Positions 9,181 to 18,991 of a stretch of DNA of 43,663 nucleotides are shown in pieces. The position numbers and the translations under genes are program-made. The DNA is from Neolentinus lepideus HHB14362 ss-1 (Eukaryota > Basidiomycota > Agaricomycetes > Gloeophyllales > Gloeophyllaceae): contig KV425627.1 in the NCBI GenBank assembly GCA_001632425.1, forward strand, positions 96,123 through 139,785. Direction: 5' to 3'. The notes beneath the pieces were generated by a model, which was not told where the DNA came from, did not search any database, and worked only from the letters and a program-made list of their open reading frames with translations. Within the stretch, counting starts at the first letter, position 1. Each line of letters opens with the position of its first letter.

Positions 9181-10561
9181 TGATAGGCCTCCAGCGTCGC
9201 TAGCCTCTGAAAATGTGTTTTCGGCATGCTCGACATGATGCGGAAAGCACTGAGATCACCGACAAATCTCTGAGCATTCACTGAGCCACGACTCAATACA
9301 TTGGCGGTCCCCGAGGACACGCACCTCCGGATACTGACGTTACCGTAGAGCAGTGGACACTTTGCCGCACCGCATGCCTGTCAGTGCTATACAGGGACTC
9401 AATTCGATGACTCAGGATACGCTGAGGCTGTCGAATGTTGCTTATGCGCTCGGACGACGGGACCAATGGCATCGGCAATGCTTACTCAACACCCTGCCCC
9501 TTCCATACGATATGACGATCCTTAGAACCTCCAGAACTCAGCCTACTCTCTCCGTGGTGACGAATGGCAGCACTCGGTGCATCTATCAAGTGCCGACACA
9601 TGCTGAGTCACTCATATCGGCCTTCCTGATGCATACCAGCTGATCTTACCTTCTGTCTGACCTCGCAATAATGCGGCGTTCATTGGTCATCATACGATAG
9701 GATGCCGTGGGCCCCCGTTTCGGTCCGGCGCCATCGCAACACTCGGTCAGCCCTCCTTATGAAGTTCGAGTCGATTATCATCAAGCACGAGTTGTAAAAA
9801 TGCACCAAGGCACCATATGGGCTCAAGATAGAAGGATCTTCCCTGGGGCAGCGGTTCCTGACCCGCCTAGAGTGCTTCAGAATGAGAGCGGTATGTGGCG
9901 GACGATTGGCGAGTGGCTTGGGAGTTTAGTGAGACTCGGCAGCGCATTTTTGGTTGTATTTTCTGATGGTAGATGCATGGAGCATCAGGCTGTCTCAGAC
10001 TTAGCGGTTTCTTAGACTTTGGGTCACTTAGTACTTTAGGCGTCCTGTATATTCCTTTCCAGCAGTGAATTTTACCTCACAGCTCACATCTCAAAGTCTC
10101 GTTGCATCCAAATTGCGTTCTAAGAAGACCTCGGCGTGAGGTCTTGCATTTACCTCTGCATTTATCATCTCTATTGTGTTCTCCTTGCGTCTTCTGCACT
10201 GGTGTTCCATCTTATCGCATCATCGAAGTCCTCCAACGTGGAGGAACCTGTCAATCCATCGTCCAATTATTGTCCGAGTCCCCAAAAAGGACAGCTGGTC
10301 TAGCCCAGCTCCGAGAACCCTCCGAGAAGTGCTGAGTTGGCACCGAGATGCGTACAGCAAGAGAGTTAGAGAGTTAGAAGAGTTGAAGAGCATCTGGGTC
10401 TACTCACAAAGAGATATACAGTGCCATTTAGTGTTCTGTTTTGCCTTCCTCACCACCCCCGAGCTTTACCCTTCTGCCCTTCAACTACTGACACTATTAG
10501 ATGGAGTTCTCTCTGCGTTTTCTAGGTGTTTTTGGTGGTTGTTGTGTGTTGTAGCCTGTCA
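9181..10561. mobile_element. Solo-LTR-like insertion, TG...CA, 4-bp duplication GCAT
   Basis: A 1.38-kb segment splits the family-1 RT between codons that are adjacent in the plus copy. It begins TGATAGGC and ends GCCTGTCA (inverted TGAYAGGC), flanked by GCAT at 9177-9180 and 10562-10565. No convincing protein is seen inside. It is richer in CpG than the sequence around it, so it probably arrived later. The TGATAGGC start is shared with the family-1 LTR but the body differs. Solo LTR is the favoured reading; a TIR element is possible. Confidence 0.65.
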
Positions 10562-11236
10562 GCATGAGCTCATCACTGGTAAGGAATCCTTCGGGATGTG
10601 CGTTATGTAGTGCTTCATGCCATTTTGTGGTATAGCACCCTGTAGGTTTGAATGCATGTGGGGTTGGACTGAGAGTCGGCATGTCTGCTAATGGATCTCC
10701 AGTGATATTTTGTATGATGCAATATTCTTTTGGTAGTGTCACCAGAACTGCATGCACCTTCTGCGCTACTGGTTTGTACTTCTTTTTCATCGCTGCTAGG
10801 ACTGACATGAGAGAGTCAGAGGAATGTTTTTGTGATTTGATATTTTCTGCTGTTGGAACCCAATAAGAACCCAAAGACTGCATAAGAACCTGAGAGACGG
10901 ATGGAGAGTCATAAGCACAAAGGTATATGGAGTGGAGGAGTCCATCTGAGAGCTCACTCGCACTGTCATCTAGGTTGATTTTGCATAGCGATGAGATATG
11001 GAAAGCGTTGGAGGTGTTGGATGCCTCTATGATGACTGCAACCCAGTCGGAGTCAAATGGACTATCCTCTTCATGGCTCGGGGGCTCTTCACTCACTGTG
11101 AAAGGATCCACTGAGGAAGTGTGGCTTGCCTTGTGGATATGTCAGTATTGTCGCTACAAGGTCGCTATTTGGATCGGTAATGGTGATGGTCTGCATCTCA
11201 TTGAAGAAATTCCAGATGTTGCTTGCATCAAGACGT
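10562..11236 (-). pseudogene. Family-1 Gypsy pol, N-terminal part (minus copy)
   Basis: It encodes the start of the pol frame, matching plus-copy residues from SEEPPSHEEDSP through AFHISSLCKINLDD, FLTSDE and so on. The preceding gag/PR frame is also visible (NFFNEMQTITITDPNSDL, ending HSE-stop), and the two frames overlap with a +1 offset. Two codons that are TGA in the plus copy are CAA here. Both would come from CGA by changes on opposite strands. The fragment is bounded by the insert at 10561 and the solo LTR at 11237. Confidence 0.85.
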
Positions 11237-12170
11237 TGATAGGCCCTGTTGGCTTCTGACCCCAGAAAACACAATTTAGGGTGATTCTGTGGGCTTTGTG
11301 GGAATGGCGACTTAGCGACTCAATAGCGCACTGTCAGTACTCTGCGCACTAGCAACCCTACACCCCAGCGACAAGGCTCTCGGCTCCTTGGCGCACTTAG
11401 GACGGCTCCTCGCAAAGTCAAGACACACCTGACTGGCTCCCATCCATGGAGTGGCACGCGTGCTAGATTTGGTTGCAAAGGGTACTGGTCGAGGATCACA
11501 TGTGGATTAGGAGCAAGGCAGTACAAGTCGTATGGATGTGAGGCTGAGCAGAGGTACAACTTGTGGTAGTAGGTAGATAGGATCGGACATAGAGCAAGTC
11601 GCTCTCTTGTATTTAAGACATTACTCCACTGTTTGTACTACAAGTTATCTTCACCACATTCTTCAGATTTCAGTCTCACATCAGAGTTTTCTTCTAAGTC
11701 TGTCTTGCGACTCGCATTTAGGTACTCTTGCATACCTCTGACTTCACCCAGAGATAGCGACAGAAGTACACCAGCATATCATCACTATTCGTAAGCAAAT
11801 CCTTACAAGTCCCTTTCTTCTAGACAGCTCCGCGCACTGTAACGTAGTACTAACCAGAGCCTATATACGTCCGAGTTAGAGATAGCAACTACAAGTAGCA
11901 CTCCCCTATAGAGCACTGAAGACCATACAGTGCTGAGTGGGAGGAGTCTCGTATAGTGCCTACACAGCGCTGTGAACATAGCGCTACCTAGCACATAGTG
12001 TCGCCTTCTACCTTCAGACTGCCGCCGAGTAGCAACTTGGCACCAAACTCCTTTTAGCCCCAACTATACGTCTCACCTACACCCATCCCCTCCAAACTAT
12101 ATTACCCTTGTGGTTGTGTCTTGCTTTAGGTCTCATTTCCGCGGGTCTCATCATATGTCTGTGCATATCA
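11237..12170 (+). repeat. Family-1 solo LTR (copy 2), internally deleted
   Basis: Ends are TGATAGGCCC...GTGCATATCA, with a 4-bp target duplication ACGT (11233-11236) / ATGT (12171-12174). It is inserted against the orientation of the family-1 copy it interrupts. At 934 bp it lacks about 330 bp (junction at 11411/11412) and about 50 bp near its 3' end relative to the 1.3-kb copies at 21106 and 33152. A TATTTAAG box lies at 11610-11617. Confidence 0.85.
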
Positions 12171-12646
12171 ATGTCAAATGGCCAGCCCAGTAGGATGTCA
12201 TAGGCAGGGTTGCATACCACATGCCTTTGGAGATACAATGTGATAGACCCCACCTGGAATGGGACGTTGCATGCTAAACTGAGAGTGAGATCGACTGTTT
12301 TGTTTGCAGACTGCATCTGCACCCTAACCATAGGATCGAAAGTGACCCCAAGGGACAAACACACTCCTTCCGACATGGTGATGATTTGGGAACTGGGGTC
12401 AAGGATTGCCTTGACCTTCTCCTTGTTGTCTACCAATCCAACTATAGAGCGCAGCGCTAGCGACTCCTTCGCTACATGGAAATGCAGCGGTATTTCACCT
12501 GGTGCTAGCCCTTTGAAGTATAGGTCCACAGGGTCGGGTACGATGATCTCGCTGCGCTCCTCAGTTTTGCCATATGTCAAGAGGTCAGAGCGTAAGAATG
12601 TTTCTGGGGAGGTGAGCTCCTCCTCGGCCACTTCTTCTAGTGTCAC
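12171..12646 (-). pseudogene. Family-1 gag-protease fragment (minus copy)
   Basis: It translates to a segment homologous to plus-copy 14430-14895: EELTSPETFL, PGEIPLHFHV, then ILDPSSQIITMS at the protease active-site position (no D-S/T-G; LDPSSQI instead, as in the plus copy with LNPSSQI) and AYDILLGWPF. The usual retropepsin Asp is present here as D in LDPSS, but the S/T-G is not. The fragment stops at the palindromic element on its upstream side, so the 5' part of this copy is missing. Confidence 0.85.
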
Positions 12647-13537
12647 CACCTAATGCTGTAGTATTAATGTATTACATGTCTAATATTTTAACAAACCCTT
12701 ATGCAATACCCAGTAATGTTTTAAGGGTAATGTATTAATGCCCCGGGCTGTGCCATACATTGCCCCGGAACCCGGACTGGGTTTGAATTGGACTGCCTGG
12801 CACCTGGGCATCAAGATCTCAATCGGGTTTGGATGTCAAGTGTGGGAAAAAGGCTGCTATATTGGTGATAATAGCCTAGGACCTTGGTTCTGGCCTGGGA
12901 AAATGCGGAAAAATGGAAATAAATCAGAATATATTCCTGGACCCATTTGGGAACGCTACAGTACTAAAAATAGACTGGGCCCAACGGGTCCTAACAACTA
13001 CCCTGATTTTTTCCACATTTTTAGGCATTTTTACCGATTTTATATGAGCAGCTGAATGGATGTCATGAAAGGATTACATAATAACATCATGTCATCTGAC
13101 CCCATCAGGTCCCAGGAGCTACCCTGATTTTTTCTGCATTTTTAGGCATTTTTTGCGAATTTATATGGGCAGCTGAATCCTGTTCTGCAGCATTCTATAT
13201 ATATATCAATCTATTTTTAGTACTGGAGGGGTCCCAAATGGGTCCAGGAATATATTCTGATTTGTTCCGATTTTTCCGCATTTTCCCAGGCCAGAACCAA
13301 GGTCCTAGGCTATTATCACCAATATAGCAGCCTTTTTCCCACACTTGACATCCAAACCCGATTGAGATCTTGATGTCTGGGTGCCGGGCAGTCCAATTCA
13401 AACCCAGCCCGGGTTCTGGGGCAATGTATGGCACAGCCCGGGGCATTAATACATTACGCTTAAAACATTACTGGGTATTGCATAAGGGTTTGTTAAAATA
13501 TTAGACATGTAATACATTAATACTACAACATTAGGTG
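12647..13537. mobile_element. 891-bp near-palindromic foldback element
   Basis: The two ends are inverted copies over roughly 300 bp each (CACCTAATG.TGTAGTATTAATG... inward), with a handful of differences. The same peptide-like frame can be read from both ends, which is a by-product of the symmetry. The middle has two direct repeats of about 73 bp (12978-13052 and 13105-13177, sharing CTACCCTGATTTTTT and GCAGCTGAAT) and a TA run. No transposase is visible. There is no clear target duplication except possible TA dinucleotides near each end. It sits exactly at the junction between oppositely oriented family-1 copies. Confidence 0.75.
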
Positions 13538-15044
13538 AATGGCGCAGGGAAGCACGACGGCCGCGGGTAGTGCAACAGTATGCACAATGCCTACAGCGCC
13601 CTACCAATGCCACTATTGCAGCGCAAATGATCACTCCATACGGCACTGCCCCAAGGTTGATGAAGACCAGTGAGCGGGACGAGTGATGAGGAACATAGAA
13701 GGAAAGGTGGTGCTACTGTCGGGAGTGATGGTACCGCAAAATCTCCCAGGCACGAATATGTGTGAAAGGATTATGGAGTGGCATAGGTGCAACCCAAGTC
13801 AAGTGGCAGTGAATATCATTGAACAAATGATCTATGAAGAGGTCAAGATGATCAGCGCTCCTCATGACATATTCCAATTAGACATCAATGAGTGCATCAA
13901 GTTGCTAGAGAAGGAGCTATTCGCTCTCAGAAAGTGCCCAACTTTTGATGGCATCCAGGTTCTGTCCCACCCAGACAAAGGCAAGGCACCCGCGCTACCT
14001 ATCAATGTGACTCCCTCTGCACTGGCAGTACCTGAGAAAACCACTGCACCAGCACCAGGACCTTCGATGCCCAGTAAACTGCACAATCTGCCACCTCACA
14101 TGCCGAACGCACCCATCCATCTGTATGCCCAAGCCCGTGATGTCAATCGCCCTCGTCAACCTGCACCCAAGACCATCCATTTTGATACATTGCAGGAGAA
14201 AGTAGCGGAAGCAGAGCAAGCGTGCTCTAAGGAACCAGCATATCGTGCGCAAGCCCCAGTTTACGATCCAGTCATCTCGGAGAATGTCTTTCAGTGGTTG
14301 CTATCCACCCCCTACATGTCGTTCACCTCCCAGGAACTTCTCGCTATCTCGCCAGAAGTCAGGAACAAGTACTGTGACCTCGTTACACCCAAGTGTGTCC
14401 CTCCTACCCCAGAGCGCGTACAAGCAACACTAGAGGAAGTGGCCGACGAGGAGCTCACTTCGCCTGAAACATTCCTATGCTCTGACCTCTTGGCATATGG
14501 CAAAACTGAGGAGCGCAGTGAGATCATCGTACCCGACCCTGTGGACCAATACTTCAAAGGACTAGTGCCAGGTGAAATACCGCTGCATTTCCATGTAGTG
14601 AAGAAGTTGCTAGCGCTGCACTCTATAGTTGGTTTGGTAGACAACAAGGAGAAGGTCGAGGCAATCCTCAACCCCAGTTCCCAAATCATCACTATGTCAG
14701 AAGGAGTGTGTTTGTCCTTTGGGATCGCTTTCGATCCTATGGTTAGGGTGCAGATGCAGTCCACGAACAAAATGGTTGACCTCACTCTTGGTTTAGCATG
14801 CAACGTCCCGTTCCAGGCAGGGTCTATGACATTGTATCTCCAAATGCATGTGGTACGCGACCCTGCCTACGACATCCTACTGGGCTGGCCATTCAACATC
14901 TTGACACAAAGCAACATCCAGAATTTCTTCAACGAGATGCAGACAATCACCATCACTGATCCAAATAGCGACCTAGTGGTGACAATACCAATGTATCCAT
15001 GAGGCAAGCAGCACTTCCTCAGCAGATCCATTCACAGTGAGTGA
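13538..15044 (+). pseudogene. Family-1 gag C-terminus and protease region
   Basis: A CX2CX4HX4C knuckle is encoded at 13608-13649 (CHYCSANDHSIRHC). A TGA at 13671 follows, then GKVVLLSGVMVP and RIMEWHRCNPSQ, a block common after the knuckle in basidiomycete Gypsy elements. A low-complexity linker leads to the protease-like region ILNPSSQIITMSEGV and AYDILLGWPF. A further TGA is at 15000 and the natural frame end is TGA 15042. The canonical D-T/S-G triplet is not seen. Pol begins in the +1 frame, overlapping this end. Confidence 0.85.
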
Positions 15045-18000
15045 AGAGCCCCCAAGCCATGAAGAGGATAGTCCGATCGACTCTGACTGGGTCGCAGTCA
15101 TCATAGAGGCATCCAACACCCCCAACGCTTTCCATATCTCATCGCTATGCAAAATCAACTTAGACGACAGTGCGAGTGAGCTCCCAGATGGACTCCTCCA
15201 CTCCATATACCTTTGTGCTTGCGACTCTCCATCTGTCTCTCAGGTTCTTATGCAGTCTTTGGGTTCTTATTGGGTTCCAACAGCAGAAAATATCAAATCA
15301 CAAAAACATTCTGCTGACTCTCTCGTGTTGGTCCTAACAGCAATGAAAAAGAAGTACAAACCAGTAGCACAGAAGGTGTGCGCAGTTCTGGTGGCACTAC
15401 CAAGAGAATATTGCATCATATGACACATCACCGGCAACCGATTAGCAGACATGCTGATTCTCAGTCTGACCCCACAAGCGTTCAAACCTACAGGGCACTA
15501 TACCGCAGAATGGTGCGAAGCACTACATAAAGCACATCCCGAAGGATTCCTTACCAGTGATGAGCTCGCGCTACTAGATGACTTCATGTGCAAGCAAAAT
15601 GAAGCCTTTGCATGGAATGACGACGAGTGCAGACATTTCAAGAAAGAATTCTTCCCTCCCATCGATTTCCCAGTACTCCCGCACACACCGTGGATCCAGC
15701 GCAACATACCGATACTGCCTGGAATCTACCCCAAAGTGTGTGCTGTGATCAAACGCAAGATAGCAGCGGGAGTCTATGAACCATCCAATGCCTCTTATAG
15801 GTCACGCTGGTTCTGCATCATCAAGAAAGACAGCAAATCACTCCGCTTAGTCCACAGTCTCGAGCCCCTCAATGCAGTCACCATACAACACTCAGGCGTC
15901 ATCCTCATCCCAGATCATATGGCCGAACAGTTTGCAAAGTGTGCATGCAGCGCTATGTTAGACTTATACATGGGCTACGACAAGTGAGAAATAGCGGAAT
16001 CCTCATGTGACCTGACCACCTTCCAGACACCCTTCGGCGCTATGTGACTAGTCACTCTTCCTATGGGCTGGAGCAATTCAGTCCCCATCTTCCACAATGC
16101 CATTACCACTATCCTACAACCTGAGATTCCTGAGCACACCATTCCCTACATCAATGATGTTCTGGTGAAGGGACCACCAACACGCTATGAGCAGCCAGAT
16201 GGATCATACGAGACTATTGCGGAGAACCCCAACATCTGTTGATTCATGTAGGAGCACTTTCAGACACTCAATAGAGTTGTACAGTGTATGCGCTATTGCG
16301 GTGGTACTTTCTCCAGCTTGAAGTTGATGGTATGCAGCCCAGAGATTGTTGTTATAGGGCACCACTGCACATATGAAGGTCAGATACCAGACAAGTCAAA
16401 GGTTGCAGTCATTAGGAATTGGGGACCTTGCAAAACACTATCTGAAGTGCGCGCTTTCTTAGGAACAGTCGGCGTACTTAGAATCTTTATCAAGAACTTC
16501 AGACATTGTGCAGACACACTCACTAGACTAACGCGCAAGGACGTCCCTTTCGAGTGGGGTCCCGAACAGGAGCTAGCGCAAGCAGATCTCAAGCAAGCGC
16601 TATGTCCCATTGACTACACATCCTCCTTGCCTGTCATCCTAGCCATGGACACCTCCTATATTGCAGTAGGTTACTACCTCTGCCAACAAGCAGCGGTGGA
16701 CACCAAGAATCGCAATTATAGTCAGTTCAGCTCCATCACGCTCAACAACTGCAAGCACTGCTTCTCACAACCAAAGCTCGAGATCTACGGCCTATTCAGG
16801 AGTCTCTGCACACTACGTCTCTACCTGCTCGGTGTCCGAAATCTAGTCATCGAAGTTGACGTGCGCTATATCAAGGGCATGCTGCAGAACCCTGACATAG
16901 CGCCATCTGCTAGCATCAATTGGTGGATCATCTCCATCCTTACATTCCACTTCAAACTCATTCATGTGCCAGGAGTCAGGCATGGACCCGATGGTTTGTC
17001 ATGTCATCCGCCGCAACCAGATGACCCACCGCAAGATGAAGACCCAGAGTTTGATGACTGGATAGACCGCCTTCACAGCTTCATCCACTTCATCAACCCT
17101 GTCGCCTATCTCGAATCACCCTCTAACCTAGTGGTATTCACACAAGACCTTGTAGAAGAAGCCGACAAACAGTCAAACACCGATAGCGATGAAGCACAAG
17201 ATAGCGATGTGGCGCATCTTACCTATGCAGACTTCCCAAGGACAGATAGTGCATGGCGACTCGATCAGTGATTAGCGCTTCTACCTGACTGGTTCGAGAT
17301 GCTAACCAGGCCAGATGAAATAGCGGAAGACAAGTACACCAGCTTCATCAAGTATGTGACGCAGTTCTTTGTTAGTGGTGGTAAACTTTGGAAGAAGGAT
17401 GTGCAAGGCACACACCAGTTGGTTCTCTTAGGCAAAGCATGACTCGATGCCCTCCGTGCCTGCCATGATCGTGTAGGCCACCGCGGTATCTATGTGACCA
17501 AAGTGCTACTACTCGAATGATTCTGGTGGCCGTTCTGTGTCCAAGATGCTGTGTGGTATGTCAAGAGTTGCCACCTATGCCAGACACGACAATCCCGACT
17601 CATACTCATTGTCGCTACTCTGGCGCCACTATTCTCCAAAGTCCATATCGACACCATGCACCTTCCAGTCTCAGGCAGTTTTCATTATATTATCCAAGCA
17701 TGATGCATCTTGACATTCTATCCAGAAGCCAAGAAATTGCGATCAGAGAATGCACAATCAATAGGTGATTGGATCTATGAAGACATCCTCTGTCAATGGG
17801 GTGGACTTGCAGAAATAGTCACAGACAATGGCAAGCCCTTCGTCATGGCTATGGAGTATTTGAGCAAGAAGTTTGGTGTCTGACACATCTGGATTAGCAG
17901 TTACAACTTGAGGGCAAATGGTGTTGTGGAGCACCCCCACTTCAATGTGCGCCAAGCACTATTCAAGGCAGCAGATGGCGACTCTAAGAAGTGGTCGCAA

Positions 18001-18609
18001 GTATTCCATTCGGTCATCTGGTCAGAGTGTATCACAATTAGGCGACACATGGGATGTTCGCCCTACTTTGTGGTAACTGGTGCACACCCCCTCATTCCTC
18101 TCGATATCGTCAAAGCAACCTACCTCCAACTGCCACCCGATTCCATCCTATCCACTACTGACCTCATAGCGTGATGTGCTATTGCACTACAGAAATGGGA
18201 TGAACACTTCGAGCGCCTTCACCACCGCATCCTTCAACATCAAGTAGAAGCAGCAAGGTGATCCGAAAAAGAATACATGCATACAATATGAGACTTCAAC
18301 TTCAAGTGGGGTGACCTAGTACTCATGTGCAACACCACCATTGAAAAGTTGCTGAACCGCAAGATGTACCCGTGCTATCTCAGACCACTCATTGTTGTAT
18401 TGTGCAATTGCAGCGGTGCCTACATCCTTGCCAAACTTGATGGTACCCTGTTTGACAGACCTACGGTGGCCTTTCACATTATTCCCTATCTAGTGCGCAA
18501 GACAATTCCGCTACCCGATGACTTCACAGATGTTGGCGATGACCAAGTCCATCGCATGGAGGAGCTTGATGACCATGGTGATGAGGATGCACTAGCCACG
18601 GATGATTAA
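15037..18609 (+). pseudogene. Family-1 pol: RT, RNase H and integrase with TGA stops
   Basis: RT includes PPIDFPVLPHTPWI, NASYRSRWFCIIKK and LPMGWSNSVPIFH; the YxDD box is degraded to YINDVL. The connection and RNase H follow (FLGTVGVLRIF, AMDTSYIAVGYYL, PKLEIYGLF, PGVRHGPDGLS). Integrase has a zinc region (CHDRVGHRG...CHLC) and core residues D in VHIDTMHLP, D in IVTDNGKPF and E in ANGVVEHPH. It ends with an acidic tail at TAA 18607-18609. Stops at about 15421, 15985, 16045, 16240, 17272, 17518 and later are nearly all TGA. One is TAG (FM-stop-EHF, from TGG). No chromodomain is present, unlike family 2. Confidence 0.87.
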
Positions 18610-18739
18610 GTTCATTTAATTTCTTATAGTCCATTTCATTACAAGTTTATTATTCAGTTGATCATTTATTGCTTCTTTATATTTCAAACCAGACACAACT
18701 CTGCCATTTGTTTTCTAGTGCAACTCCTCCTCTCACAAA

Positions 18740-18780
18740 GAACTGAGGACAGTCCCCATTTTAAAGTCCAGGGGAGGAGG
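18740..18780 (+). repeat. Upstream copy of the PPT segment (possible internal plus-strand primer)
   Basis: GAACTGAGGACAG..CCATTTTAAAGTCCAGGGGAGGAGG is repeated at 21068-21105 with a few changes. Only the downstream copy is followed by an LTR. The pair brackets the antisense gene. Confidence 0.7.
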
Positions 18781-18991
18781 GAACACCATTCAACCAGTGT
18801 GCACATACACTTTTTCATTTTTTTTACCTTATTATTGTTCCTTCATATGCGCTATTTGTCGCTATCTGCACTATTACCCATTTACCACAACAACACTATT
18901 CATACAAGGCCAAGAAGCTTCCAAAGATTCACACAACATCAAGCACACGTGCAAGACTGAGTGACTTTCATTACAAGAAAAGGTTTCTATT

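Noticed and set aside
9707..10335. Open frames of 77-102 codons in the 1.38-kb insert
   Set aside because: No start context, no introns and no recognisable composition; likely chance frames in CpG-rich non-coding DNA.
12738..13446. Similar peptides read outward from both ends of the palindrome (MPRAVPYIAPEPGLGLNWTA)
   Set aside because: This is a consequence of the inverted repeat, not two genes. There is no domain and no continuation into the centre.
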